NCBI GenBank assembly: GCA_027886175.1
Contig: JAJNNQ010000006.1
Span: 12,096,001 to 12,160,000, forward strand
From: Phylloscopus collybita
Lineage: Eukaryota > Chordata > Aves > Passeriformes > Phylloscopidae
Length of the DNA stretch: 64,000 nt
Direction of reading: 5' to 3'
How positions within the stretch are numbered: position 1 is the stretch's first letter; every line of letters starts with the position of its first letter. Below are positions 1 to 13,200 of this stretch, piece after piece. Below the pieces are notes generated by a model that saw only the letters and a list, made by a program, of their open reading frames with translations, was not told the DNA's origin and did no database searches. The position numbers and the translations under genes are program-made.

Positions 1-3000
1 AGGCCTTCAGCTAGTGTTTTACAATGAAAGTCTTCAATCCAGGGCTCAGCTCAGCAAGGAGACAAAAAACAGTGATGGAAGCAGATCCATGACATAAGAG
101 TATTCATTATTTGCTTCCACTTTGTCTTATGGCCTTCAGTTCATGTTTTCGTAAACTAGACTAGAAAACATCACGCATAATGCTACAGGCTAAAACCCGA
201 GGAGGTTTTTATTTATCACAATAGGTTTACTTTCTGGTTTTAAATGTCCTTTAGGCTAGAGTCCTGAAATAAATCCATGGTTCTTCCTTATTTTGGTAGT
301 CTTTTGGTATATCCTTCATGATGTACCATTCTTCAATGGTATGTCATGAAAGCCACATCAGTTTTTCACCATTAAAAAAAAAACAAAACAAAAAAACAAA
401 AAAACAAAAAAAAAAAAAATCCCAATCAGTCAAACAGACTAAAAAACATGCCTTGAACAGATTAGATAGAAGCTGGGCAATGTTGTGGTCTACAGGGTCT
501 GCACCCCTAATTATTTTTGATCCAGCAAACTTTATTAGCAATATTTTACTGCAGGTCCTACCAGACTCAAGCGAAATCCACGGAGCTGAGAATCCATTTG
601 GGAGTCAGAACTGTTGATGCAAGAGTTTCAAAGAAAACCTTTTACTTTTAGTGTTCAGATGCCCATGACTCCATCAGGTCCTCTAGAACCCAGGTAACAT
701 ATAGAATCACCTGATTTGTGGTTTGGAAAATCCTCTTGTCCATCAGCAGATAGACCATGAGTAATTTGCATATTTCTGCACTGTGCAACCCTGTGTTTCT
801 GTTCTGGAACACTGTAAAGAGAGAGAGGGCTTGTGCAGCAGAGGGCATGTGCTTGGTCTATACCAGACATAAAAAAATAACAGCTAAACATCTTCCAGCT
901 TATTTTATACTGCAGGCAGTTCCTATGTTGCAAAGTCCCAGGGTCTGTTGGGTTCACATGGATTTAACACAGGTTTCTCTGTTCTAGTGCACCAGTTAAC
1001 TTGCAGCTCAAGGACCTGTCTGAAGGGAAGCATGGACTGGTTTTGTATTGTAGTGGCCAAAGGGTTAAACATTTCTATTGGTCCGATTATTTTTAAAAGG
1101 TTACCTTAGAATCCAAAGCTTTAACAAAACAAATATTTACTGAAAACATCCACATTCTACAGTTTTGTGTATCTTTCACAATTTATGTACTTCCATCATC
1201 AAGATGTTTCTAACATATTGCACACCATATGCTTCCTTAACCCCACAATCATCTTTAGTGAAGATCATCTTCCCACATGCTCCAATATTATTATAATCTA
1301 ATGTAAAACTTTTTTTTTTTTTTTTCAGGTAAAATAAGTACTCTATAAGAGTTAAAACCTAAAAAGAATCAACAATAGAATAAAAATCTCAATTTAAATG
1401 CATTTTATGGTTTTTTTTACTTTTTTAAACTTACAAGTAAACACATGCAGATATTGCTTTATCAATAAAATGAAGATGTATTAAATTCCTCTTTTGAATC
1501 AGAATAGAGTAAGAAGAAAACAGTGTACAAAAGAATAATGCATTCAGTCTTTATCAAGAAACCAAAAGGTAAGACCTTTCAACAAAATTAAGGAGAGACA
1601 AAATTGACAATTTTTTTTCCTACCAAATCTGGATTTAAAATGGAGAAACTGTGGCCATCCTAATCTTCTGAAATAAAAAGGATGCAGAGTAGGATTTGTC
1701 AATTCTCTGGTATCAATGATACTCAGAGTAAACTTATTTAATTATGACAAAAATAATGGAAAAGATATTGCATCTGTTGCTGCAGAACCAGCACCCTACT
1801 GGAGTAACTACTGGAGAAACAGATTATCCCATGTGTGCCTACAGATGGGTGTCTTGCACTCTTATCTGAAGGACTGGTACCACTTCCAGACATTAGATGA
1901 AATGCACTTGTGGTTAGAGCTGAGGTGAAAATTCCTAAGTAATGGTCATAAAAAAGGCAGGAATGCTGAGAGTAGGGAAATTCCCACAGACTTCAGTGGT
2001 TTAACTTTTACTGTACTATTCTTCCTTATACAGTCTCATTTTCTATCCTTTTAACATGGTGCAATTCACTTTTAGTTAGAGGATAGCTGACACAGAATCA
2101 TTATAAGTAGAATGAATTATGTTCTTGTTCTTCATCTCCCTGGTGTTACAATAATTTAAAAGGATTTAAAGGATGAGAATGCTTGTGGGGAATAAAATGT
2201 TATCCATGTTGGGACTTCTTTTATAATTTCAAAAGGGAGAAGATTTTTAAAAACTGGATGTAACTTGTCCACATAAACTCATATTTGTTAGGTGAACGCA
2301 AGTCTGACTATCCTGATTGCACTGTTATTACATTTTCTAGTTAGAGGAGATGGAAAAAGAGAGGGCAACTGTACCTGACACAACTTACTTTACACGTGCT
2401 TTGGATATCCTCCCCTCTGCTTCCCTACCTAAACAAAGGAGGTACTAATACTAGTAACCATGCACAGGTTAGTACATCTACACAGCATCACCCTGTGCAT
2501 CACAGAAACTCCTGAACCAGCATTAACCAGATCAGACACAGGCCCAGCCCAAGTATACTAGAAGCAGTGTATCAGCTTAAAGCAAAGTTGTCAGAACAAG
2601 ACCATGAAACTTTCTTCCTTCAGGCCCCTTTGAAATGACCAGCCTTTATTAAATCGCCCACAAATTTTACGTTCTAGAAATCTCCTTGATTATTTGGGTT
2701 CACTCTGTTTGTTGTATAACTTTAGTGACTTTACTGTATTTTGTGAGATGTGGAAGAGGAGGGAGTGACCATCTTCTTACACACTGCTATCCATACCCAT
2801 CTGCAAAAATTCACCTGTTGCTAGGTGAATACACGATATCTCTGTGTACCCCTGTGTCCGAGATGTCCAGGATTATTGCCATCAGGAGCTAATACAGGAC
2901 ACAAGGGATTACCAGTAGCCCCTTGGAATAAAAACAAATGCTGACTGTGCAGAGAAATGTGTTGTATTTGCAGCCATGTATATGGAAATAAAACCTGGTT

Positions 3001-3700
3001 AAGGCTTTGTTTGTTAGTTAGACATTTCCTTGTGCCTTTAGTGGACATAATTGTGTTTCAATGTTGGACATAAAAGTAAAATAAAAAATAAAATGGCCTA
3101 TCTTGATATGAAAAGGTTACATAGTTTCATATAAGAGGTAATAAGAACAATTAGCCTTTTAGTGAATTTATATGTTCTGCTTAAATGTTTGCAGTCCAAG
3201 CAATTAAGGACAGTTTTACAGTAACCAGCTTTAGATGTTAATAAGTCTAACTATATTTTACAAAGTTGTGGAGTTAATGTAGGAAAATGTTGCATATCTG
3301 GTGGTGCTAGAACACAGCTGTGAGTGATGTAAGGGAACAATGCACCCAGATACCTAGGATGATTAATATATAATTAATATGTAGAGTTTATGAATACAGA
3401 TAGAAATTAAATTGCTTACTGATAAAAGTTATGCTTAAGAATTTAAATTGATTTCCTGAAAAGCAGTCTTTGGTATCTGTAGTTTGTTTTGTCTCTTCTG
3501 GACCAAAAGGATTATGAACATGACAGTGAGCTGTTGGGTTTATGTGATAGAAAGCTTATTTGCTTGTTTTAGTTGAGCTGAACTGCAATAAAAGAGCTAC
3601 TTAATTAGATTTTGCTGCTGTTACTGAACAAGCACACACTACTCATCAACATTTTTCATGTGACTCTTTGGCTGGGCAGACCATTTTAAAACAATTAGGC
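1..3700. other. AT-rich unique DNA, no gene seen
   Basis: No exon, RNA gene or recognisable interspersed repeat could be supported here. Visible structure is limited to an A-rich tract at 374-419 (A runs broken by single C) and a 16-base T run at 1310-1325. Open frames are short and overlap in several frames, as chance predicts. Intergenic or intronic DNA is the simplest reading. Confidence 0.6.
374..419. repeat. A-rich low-complexity tract
   Basis: Runs of three to thirteen A separated by single C residues. The lysine-rich and phenylalanine-rich frames that cross it are artefacts of this composition. It could be the relic of a retroposon tail, but no element body was recognised next to it. 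Confidence 0.85.
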
Positions 3701-3989
3701 ATACCTTTAAGAGAATGATGCTGCTGCTTCAATGGAGGTGTCTAGCACACTGTGAGACACTCCAGAGTTCTGAGAGACCTACAGAGCTGGAAAACACAGT
3801 ACAGCATTTTCCTGGAGTACTGGCTGGAGGTGAGAAACCTCAGGGAGCTAACCAAAGACAGGAGCAAGTATTTCCCTTCATCATCACGGAGGCAGCTACC
3901 AGGGCCACCAGCAAAGACCCAAGGGCAATGCAGCACCTTCCCTGTCCCACTGAGGGAATAGCCACCTCTTTGCTAATAAACTAAATTAG

Positions 3990-4420
3990 TCCTGTCTCAG
4001 GCACAGGCCACAGAGGGATGGATGAGCATCTGTCACTGAACCCTCTCATCCTCGCTGAAGAAGGGCTGCTGACCAAGCCCTCCTCCTGAACTGCCCTCGG
4101 GGTTTGGGAGAGGCTTGGGAGAACAGCTAAGAAGTGTCCCAAAGCTGTGCAGACAGTTGTGTCCAGGCTGGAGGAGGTGGTGCTGTCTCCCTGAGCAGTG
4201 TGGCCAGTTCTGTCCCACACCCCCAGGTCCCCATCCAAGCCTCCTGTCCCACAGTGGACTCTGCAGGGGACACCCCATGACTGATGTGCCACTGGTCCCT
4301 GCAGGGCTGGCCAGCCTCAGCCAGCCCCCTGCCTTCCCTGCTTCCTGCTGCCAGGGCAGGTCCTGCTCGGAGCCCTCCCCAGCACCAGGGCAGTTCGGGA
4401 CACTTGGATACTGAAGAGAC
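3990..4420. other. isolated GC-rich island
   Basis: About 430 bases rich in CCC, GGG and CTG/CAG-type words, with sharp edges against AT-rich flanks. It is open for up to 168 codons on the minus strand and 99 on the plus strand. Frames open on both strands are expected in GC-rich DNA because stop codons are AT-rich, so this is not evidence of coding. CpG is sparse, so it is not a classic CpG-island promoter. It might be a decayed LTR or an old retrocopy; I could not match it to a family. Confidence 0.4.
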
Positions 4421-4449
4421 AAGTTTGCTGACTGTGCTGACACATTTAA

Positions 4450-7400
4450 AGAACTAAAGAAAGAACAGTTGTGGCTAAAACCTGCAGAAGCATAGTACAA
4501 TGTCACATACCAAATGAACGTTAAAAGCATGAAAATCAATGCAGTTAAATGTAAAACAGCATATAGGGGGAAAAAATACCCCTTATCTGAATCTTACGAA
4601 TAACAGACTCTTAAGTATTTAGGATTGAACCCTGGGATTATAATAGATTATTTAATTAAAACCTCCATTCACTGCTCAGCAGTGGTCAAAAAATGCAGAA
4701 TGTCTGCCAGTTCTAGCTCAAAGAGTCCTTGATGTTTTCAGAAAGGATTCGAATTTCTAACAAATGAAGATCCAAATAAGCTCATGTAGCCAGGAGTCTT
4801 AATCATGGAAAAAAAGATAAAAGGGAGAAAATAGTACAGGTCTTTGTTATGATATGTAAATAGAAAAGGTGACTAAATCTTGATTGCTTGTTTTCTGCCA
4901 ACTGTAGGAGTACTAATTGAGGTTAGCTAGCAACTTCAATGGAAACAAAACAAGGCAGATTTTAACATGATTTTTAGTTATCTGTGAAAATCTTGAGATG
5001 TTCACATGAAATTAATATGTATGCTCTGGTTGATAAGAATTGGTTTTGATATCACACCAACTAGCAGTAAGAGTATAACTGATTTTAAAACCCTAAATTT
5101 GGTATTACCCATATTGTTTTGATTAGCTTCAGATACTAACATAGTCAGCCCAACATGCAAATGAGAGAAAAGTAGAATCTTAGTGTCCAGAGTAAAGATA
5201 GGTACAGTACATACAAGAAAAAATTAACTGTCCTTAATTCTCAAACCTGGATGGTAACTTGGTCTGAAGTTTTTTTCTTTATGAGGGTTGAGCAAGTTGA
5301 TTGTTCATTCATTATTTTCCTTTCTTCTTATAGTTATGGACATGAGAAACGAACACATAATAATGAACACATAATAAATACCATATGAACACCACTCTTT
5401 ACTTTGGATTAATGATAATCTATCAAGTTTAATTCTCTTGCATGTTAGACCCCAATTTTTGTCACAAGTTGGAGCTCCATGACACATCACATATATGAGC
5501 ATGATCTGTCCCAAACACCCATAATTATTGTCAAAATATATAATAAACTAGATAACTATTATCAAAGTGAAATTCAGTTAGACTATATTCTCAGATAACT
5601 TATTTATTAACTGATAGATTTGGTGTCTTAATAAACTAGACATAGAAATCATTACAGCTTAAAAGGATTGATGTTTTTTCCTCATTTTGACTAAAGACTT
5701 CAGAAAGCACAGAAAAATATTTAAGTTTATATTTCCACTGTTTTAAATTAGAAGCATTTTAAATTCAAGAAAAAACGTAAAACAGAAATTAAAAATCTGA
5801 AATCTTGAAAGCAGGGCAACTGGAATATCAATTTTCCACAGCATTTTTTTTAAACTTGAGAAGCATGACTTTTATTTTAGGAAAGTTGAGTCATTTTTAA
5901 TGATAATACGACCAGCTTAAAAGTTTGAGTAACACACTGCTCTTCTTAAATTGTTTGGATTTTTATTCTTTTTTTTTCTTTTTGTCTGAATATAAAGAAA
6001 TAGAAGAGCTGTATTTTAGCCTCTGTTCCTTCTATAAAGTGCTAGGCTTGTTTTACGAAGGCTGTATTTTTCCCCCACCTCCTAAATGTGTGTGCTTGTT
6101 CTAGTTTGCATTTTGATGAATTAGAATATGTTCATTGTTCAAATTTTAATGTATCAGTCAGTATTGTTACTCTTTTTTTTTTTTTTTCATTTTGAGTTCA
6201 GTGAACAATTGTGATGAAAGTCAAAATACATTCTCCACTGTTTTAGAGTATATAGTGCTTATCTCAGGATTAAGAAAAGAATTAGTTCTTTTTCTTACAC
6301 AGCAGAACACCTTAGTCCTTCTAAGACAGAAGGAATATATTACAGCTAAGGAATCTGTGTATACAATTAGTAGAAAATTTTACATAAATAGATTCTGGGT
6401 AAATATGTATTTCTAATTTAAATAAAGATTTCTAGATTTTGAAATTAAAAGAATCATCCCTCCTGTTCCCTAAAAGATATCATTATGTTATCGATGGGGT
6501 TTCAGATTTATGCAATGCAGTTGCATTGCAGTGCAATGCACCTTTCATCCAGTTGTCTCAGCTGCACTGTAAAATTGTCCCATATTCTATCTTTTTGCAG
6601 TTACATACCCTCAAAGGGGGTTTTTGTGTGTTTTAGAAAATCTTATAGAATAAAAAATTTTGCACTATGGGGACAGATTGTCTCTACTTGATATGTGTAT
6701 GGTAACTGTCCATTGTCCAGACCTGCATGTACAATAATAAATAGTGGCCTCAGAAAATCCATTTTTTCATAAAAGACATTCAAAGACACTACTATGTTTA
6801 GAAACCATGGCTCGTGTCTCGAAATATATGTAAGCAGTCTGTGAGCTGCTGGATTTTGATATTTCTGCAGCATGTTTCTTCAGGTTTCCAGGGACTTGCA
6901 GTGTCTCCTTGCTTCTTTAGCAACCCCCACTGCTAACTTTCCCTCTATATATCTTTTCATGGAGCATATGGTAGGTGGCATTAGTCAGCTAACAGATGTG
7001 CCTTTATGATGCTTGCAATTTGTCCCGTGCATGCAGGGACTTGTGGTATATAAACAGAGATTGGTAACACTTGATAAGGTCATTATACTGGCTGGTTTTG
7101 TTCTATGTGTCAGCAGTCTCCAGGACTAGAACTCAGACCCATATATCTGACAAAGACCTCATTTTTATATCTTGCTTATTGTAGATGGGCTGTTAAGATT
7201 ATTTGATTTATTAGCTTTTTATGGGCCCTCTGCTAAGCTAGTATGATGGGTACCTTGGCAGTCCCTTTCATTAATATCCCATAATAAAGTATTTATGATA
7301 CCACCATAGACTCATGGAGACATATTTTACATCTCTGTGTAGTAAGTTAAAAAGCTGCACAGACATGAGTTTTGTGTCAGGGAGCAGTAAAAATGGCTGG

Positions 7401-8030
7401 ATCAAGTTATAACAGTGTTGACTGTGATAGTAAGAATAAAGGTCCACCTTAAAACACAAGAAAAGCACAAGGTTATTGGTCTTCCTTTGCCACCAAATAT
7501 ATTAAATTCTGCGTCAGTGAAGAACTTCGAAAATGGACAAGTAGATTCTGCAAGCTACCCAGGATGAATGTAGCCCCTTTAAGATATTATTTTTATGCTC
7601 TTGCCAGCTGTGGGTTTCAGGGGGCTCCTGCTGACACAACTTGATTAATCCCAGCAGACTCAGTGCTCTTTCCTGCAAGTGGCATGAAAGCAAATGAGCA
7701 CAGTCAGTTCTGAGGTTTAAATATAAAGGCATGTAGCATGCACTAGGTGAAATCTGTGTTCTTTGTGAGTGTGCTGAGATGAGCTATTTTACTATATTCT
7801 GTGAGTATAATAAGAAAGTTTTTGAACAAGGATAAAAATGCTACTGGACAGCACTGAGTCAGATTTTGCTCTGCTTTACATCTGAAATCATTGGAGTGGG
7901 TGAAGAAAAATCTATGGTACAATGGGGTTTTGTTTTTCAAACATTCTAATAATTGCGTAATAATTACTGTCAGAATTGTGATTCACTATAGCAACTTGTA
8001 TGCACGTCTGGTGTTTTTGGATTTTTTCCA
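4450..8030. other. AT-rich unique DNA, no gene seen
   Basis: No supported gene. It contains a 15-base T run at 6173-6187 and the short inverted repeat listed at 6511-6540. Open frames are short. Confidence 0.55.
6511..6540. repeat. perfect 9-base inverted repeat plus third copy
   Basis: TGCAATGCA (6511-6519) is followed after two bases by its exact reverse complement TGCATTGCA (6522-6530), then one base later by TGCAATGCA again (6532-6540). The arms can pair as a cruciform, or as a hairpin with a slightly opened loop. Each arm contains a TTGCA/TGCAA core of the kind bound by C/EBP-type bZIP proteins, but no function is shown. Confidence 0.7.
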
Positions 8031-8038
8031 GAGATAGG

Positions 8039-8115
8039 TGTCCACAACTTCTGTGGACTAACTGTTTCATTGTCCAATCACCTTTTCAGAGTGAAAAGGA
8101 TTCCTGTCTAGGTTC
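8039..8115 (-). mobile_element. CR1 LINE fragment (degraded)
   Basis: The plus strand reads like the reverse complement of the avian CR1 3' region: a 'cacaacttct...ctaactgtttca...tcaccttttcagagtgaaaaggattcct' layout matching the usual 'cacaacctctctgggcaacctgttcca...cctcacagtgaagaatttct' block. It is short and diverged. CR1 is the dominant bird LINE, usually present as 5'-truncated copies like this. Assigned by recalled family pattern. Confidence 0.55.
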
Positions 8116-9059
8116 CAGGACTGCCAGCCATATCCTTTCTCCAGAGACAGTTATCTCCCTTTAAAAAACCCACCAGATTTCTGTAAGCTGTTGACCCTTT
8201 CCTTAACTACAAAGCAAACTGAAAACTTTGCCTGTTGCAGATTTGGCAAACAAACACACAAAAAACACCCCAAACAAACTATAATGACCTATAACGTTTT
8301 TCATGAGTTTTTAATGTCTAAATATCTGTTCAGTCATATACTGGGGGTACAATTAAACCTTAGATTTTGAATGAAAATCCACTTTAGTATGACCAGGAAT
8401 ATACACACCAATTTGAGATATCTACTGGAATAAGAAATCAAGAGTGAAGAAATAAACAACCAGACACCTGTTAGAATAAAACCAGTTAACGTTAACAATA
8501 GAAGAAATTTTGCATCATTTTGGTAGACTAGAATTGAGCAGTCAACATAAAAAGCTAACTTTTAAGAAAATAATCTAATAGCAGATTAGAGTGTTGATTA
8601 AAGGACTGTAAATAAAGTACAAAGGATTATAACATATGGTAAACTATTCAAATTTGACACTCTGGTACAGATCAGGTTTTGTTTCTCAGTCTTCTTATAT
8701 AGCATCAAATGTCAATGAGTAATTGAATCTACAAAGCCAGATTTAAAAAAATAGTAAAAAATTGATTTTATGCAGAATTATGTTGTTTGGTTTAGCTTGC
8801 TTTCTGAGAAACAAGGGATATGTGTTCTTTATGTTTGACAGTAGACTCCACTAATTTTAAACCAACTGTCCAGTCTCAAAAAAAATTGACAAACATGAGA
8901 TACATACTCTGGTGTAATGCTTTATCACAGTCAGCTCCAGTAAGAATACTCACTACCAAGTTATATCACCTCTGTCTTCCCTTCCAGCTGTCCCTGTGGT
9001 CCCAGGAAACTTCCACTCCAGTGTACACTCACCCAGATTAAGGAACAGGAAAGACATCA

Positions 9060-9254
9060 TTCAAGGTGTTTGGTCACTGGAATAGGCTCCCTGGGGAAGT
9101 GGTCAGGGAACCAAGCCTGTCAGAGTTCAGGGAGCATTTGGGTGATGCTTTTAGTCATGTAGTTTAGTGTTGGGCAGTCCTGTGAGGAGCAGGGTGTCGG
9201 ACTCAATTATTACAGGTCCATTACAACTTGAGATATTCTTTGGTTTTATCATTG
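9060..9254 (+). mobile_element. CR1 LINE 3' fragment
   Basis: Plus-strand CR1 tail. The block 'aataggctccctggggaagtgg' is followed by the region around 'gggcagtcctgtgaggagcag', then 'ggactcaattatt', a 'ggtccattacaacttgagatattct' block and a decayed terminal repeat (9235-9254). This order is typical of songbird CR1 3' ends. It is truncated at the 5' end, has no intact reverse transcriptase and is not mobile. Confidence 0.85.
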
Positions 9255-9535
9255 TCTAACAAACTCTTTTCAGCCTTGTGGTGATTTTGCCTTCTAGAGA
9301 TAAGTTTGGACGTGTTTGGATTGAGAAGTCTCACGTATTCAGGGTGAAAGGGCCTCATAAAGATACAGTATAAAAGATAAATGCATGTGCATCCTTCTAA
9401 TTTCTTTTTACAGGAAAAAAAAGCACATCAAACTACAGTACTGTCAAGGTACTAAGCCTCTCTGATTGGTAGGAATGTGTGAACTCCTATCTGAGCAGGT
9501 CACTTTGGAAACATTACTACCTCTTTGTCTGTGGG

Positions 9536-9710
9536 TTTGTGGTTTTTGTGTGTGTGTGGTTTTTGTTTTGTTTTGGGGTTTTTTGTTTGGTTGGGGTTTT
9601 TTTGTGGTTTGTTTGGGGTTTTGTTTGTTTGTTTTGGATTTGGTTTTTGTTTGTGTTTTGTTTGTTTGTTTTGGTGTGTTTTTTGTTTGGGTTTTTTTTC
9701 TTTGTTTTTG

Positions 9711-9744
<34 letters not shown>

Positions 9745-9750
9745 TTTTTT
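9536..9750. repeat. T/G-only low-complexity tract with (GT)n core
   Basis: About 210 bases almost purely T and G on the plus strand, made of TTTG, TTTTG and GGGGTTTT words. It ends in an uninterrupted GT dinucleotide run of about 14 units (9715-9743). Only a few C or A residues interrupt it. The tract gives long frames on both strands (Phe/Val/Cys-rich on plus, Thr/Lys/Gln-rich on minus) that should not be taken as genes. Confidence 0.9.
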
Positions 9751-10149
9751 TCTTGAAGGTTATGTGCTAGACAGTGTTCTTCCTGGCCTGTTGGCATGAG
9801 AAATCTTTGGGCCAGGCAGGGAAGCATGCAGGACCCCATGACTGTTAAATTCTTTGGGTTTGTGGTTGTATGTTGGGATTTACTTTGTGCATCTGCAGTA
9901 TGTTCATTTATAGATGTGCAACCTGGTGAACCAAAATAGTTGCCTTTTTTAACAGTATCTAAAAAATTTCCTGAATTACAGCATTCATCAAATGCAGTCA
10001 CCTACCAGGTTCTCAAAATATTATTCCCTCCATATAAACACAGATTCTGAGTAAGTTAAAGAGGCCTGAAGTCCATGTGATTAAAAGTGTGCTGGCTCTG
10101 AACAAGGATCTGCCACTTTTGTATTCTCCTTCATATAAAAGGAGAATCA

Positions 10150-10284
10150 CCATCCCTGGATGTGTTCAAAAATGTTTCAGAAGTGATATGTAGGATCATG
10201 GTTTAATGGTGGACCTGGCAGAGTTAGGTTAGTAGTTGGACTTGATAATCTTAGAGGTATTTTCCAACCTTAATGATTCACTTT
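10150..10284 (+). mobile_element. CR1 LINE 3' fragment
   Basis: Plus-strand CR1 tail: 'ccatccctggatgtgttcaaaaatg' followed by 'gttggacttgataatcttagaggtattttccaacctta' and 'atgattcac'. This is the standard avian CR1 end, in which the last exon-like block runs into short ATTCTGTGAT-type repeats. Only the final ~135 bases are present. It lies about 0.9 kb from the other plus-strand CR1 tail, but each has its own terminus, so they are separate insertions. Confidence 0.85.
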
Positions 10285-10289
10285 TCAGA

Positions 10290-13200
10290 GAAATTGTTTT
10301 TGTGAGTGTGTAGTTGGATTTACGTAACTTGTCAGTAATAGAAATCAAACTGGATCACACTTTAAAAAGCTAAAGGGTACTAAAAGGGTACGTCTCAGAA
10401 AAGTTGGATCCTCCAGCTTATTTTCAGCTTGCCATTGAAATACTGCCATTTTTCCATTTGCTGTGCCAAATTTACAGTAGTCTCCCCTGTGCCTAGTTAT
10501 CCAATGCTCAAGTGGTGAGAGCAATAGACCTCTGAATCAGCTAAGCACTCAGGTCTCAAGGTAAAAGTAAAAGTAACCCTGTAAGTTGTACTTTTGTCAG
10601 GCATCTCATCAGCTCGTGTCTCAGGTGGGGGATTCTGGTCTCTAGAGAACAGCTGAGACAGAGAGTTTCATTTACCTTATGAGGGGAACACAGTGATCAG
10701 GTTCAGCCATCATTATTACCACACCACAGTAGAATATAAACACAGCTGTAAATGGAGAGACTTGGCATTGGAGCGAAGCAAAGACTAGGGTTTTTTAAAT
10801 GGTTCTGTTTCTCAGTTCAGGGTTTGCTTGTTAAGCAAATTGATAAAATACAAAATATTTTATTACTCATTGTTAATATAATTTTATATGATTTTAAATC
10901 TAAGTGTCATGCAGAAATTAACTAAAAATTAAGTAACTTAGGAAACCTTCCAACCTTAACACATTGGGTTTTATTTAAAGGGATAGAGAGAGGCTGTAAC
11001 TTGTAAATAGCGCTAAACACTAACACAGCATAAAATATTAGGCTGTATATTTCAAAGCCTTTACACTAATATAGTAAATTGTAAAGATTAATTTTAAGCC
11101 AGTGAGAGTCACTGCATTTCTCCTTTATTCCTCGTGGTATACTAAATATTGAGTTTTCAATAGATGAAACAATAGCACAGTATTCTAAGACTTTCTGTGT
11201 TTATATGGAGGACAGGAAATAAAAATTATCTACCTAGTGTGCTTAGTATGTGCATCTATAGTTATCATAGAGTGAAGTCAGAGTGAATCAAGGATGACAC
11301 TTTCCTAATGCTATGCTTATCAGAGCTGGATTTACTGTGATCTTTGCACAGAACTTGGAGCACTCTTCAAATTTATGTACCAGCATCTTTGCCATTTAAC
11401 AGATGAGATTATTGCAGTCCTGCATAAGAAAGTGTTCTAAATATTGCAAAAATGGTTGAATCTCAGATGTTGCTTAACGACATAATGAAGGCCTATGGTA
11501 TTTAAATGAAATCACACAGTTTGAATTAACGTGATTCAAAACATAAACATTGATAGTAAAACTGAGTGCATACATATTAAGATGTAACTGCTGCCTAGCC
11601 ATCATTTTCTTTGGAAAAATTTGCATTCAAATATCAAGCAAGTGATGAGACACCAGTCCTGGGAATACAATACAAGTTTTCACAAAGATTGTGCTGCAGT
11701 GGCTCTGAATTGCAAACAGACCTTTCCCTGTGGAAGTCCTCTTTTACACATGCTGCTTCAGCAGAAGAGAAATACTGTGCCTTTCAGATTAAGAAATTGT
11801 GTATCTAAGAGAAATATTTTACCCAAGAAAGATTAAAATTATGTTAGACTGGGAAAGTTCCAGAATATCTTTGATAATTATTTTTATGCAAAGGGCATCT
11901 TATTTCAGCCTATAGACTTATGCAACTAATACAGATTTTTTTATGTACAACAATTTTGTAATAAACTCCCCTTTCTTCAACATTGGTTGAAGTGGAGAGA
12001 TTCTGTTGTCAGTTCCTGAAAAGATGAAGAAACAACCATAGCACAGGGGAGAAAAGCAATATACGGTAAGTTCTCCCAGGCATTCTGATCATTAGTAATT
12101 GAAAATCCTTGAAATGATCTGAGGAGGATTACTAATACAGGTTTTGAAAAATAACCTGTTGTGTTACTTCCCTTCTAACCGTCTCTGCACCCTTGGTGAG
12201 CTGCTGACAGTGTCTGGTGCCTATGCTGGTCAGACATCGCGATGAAGCGCATGTTTCCTACGGCCCTGAGTCCAAGGAAATATAGAAGTCTTGTGCTATT
12301 TTGTTTCTGTAAAGAAAATATTTGTATCTTGAGAAAGAAACACAGCTTGATTCGAAGTACCACTCAACGGACCCTAGAACTTGATGAAAACTGTATAATT
12401 CTGTGTTAAAGTGATTTTTAAAACAAGCAAAAGCATGGCTATAACATAATTACAGCCAAGTCTATCTGTCTATCTGTAGTCTGGTTCTGAAAACTGGGTA
12501 AAGCAATTTTCACCTAAGTATAGTCTGAATGTAGCTTTTGTGATACTTATTTCCAGGATGATTTTCTGTATTTTGTGAGACAGTCTTTTTACAGTATTCA
12601 CAAACACTTCTGCACCCCTCTCTTTTCTAGAATAATGCAAGTATCCTTTCCATTTGTCCTCTGTTTTAGTCATGGAGACTTTTACACCTGTTCTCACTGA
12701 ATTACAAAAGTAGGCACTCCTTTTCCCTTGTATTCTACAAGGTCAGAAAATTATTACTATTGTGATTTCTCCTCCTCAGTCTCCTTTTCCCCCTCAGACT
12801 TCAAGATAGTTTGCCTCATATTTCAGATGTGTACACCTATCTCTTTCCTGCTGGCAGCTGGCCTCAATTAGATAATTTAACTATATGTGCTCAACATTTT
12901 ACCAACCTGGTACCTTTATACCTTCTCTCTCTCTGTTCCATAGAGCAACATGGATCTTCAGAAGATGGTCATGTTTGTAGCTTATCTTTCTATTCCAGCA
13001 ATACAAAACTTTGCTAAGATCCTATTTGTAAGGTCTCTTCTCCCTGATTTTAGGCTGGGAAAAGACTGGTCCTCATTTTTGTGAGGAAGAATTAACAGCA
13101 CTCTATATAACATATGTATGTGGCTTTCACTTTTTTCCCTGAAACATTACATATGTGGTTTGGTGGCTGAAATTGGAACACCACATGTTCCTGCAATCTG

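Noticed and set aside
4033..4539. 168-codon minus-strand frame
   Set aside because: The frame spans a GC-rich island that is also open on the plus strand. There is no domain, start context or splice support.
9444..10001. 185-codon minus-strand frame rich in Thr, Lys and Gln
   Set aside because: It is the translation of the T/G-only tract read backwards, so it is a low-complexity artefact.
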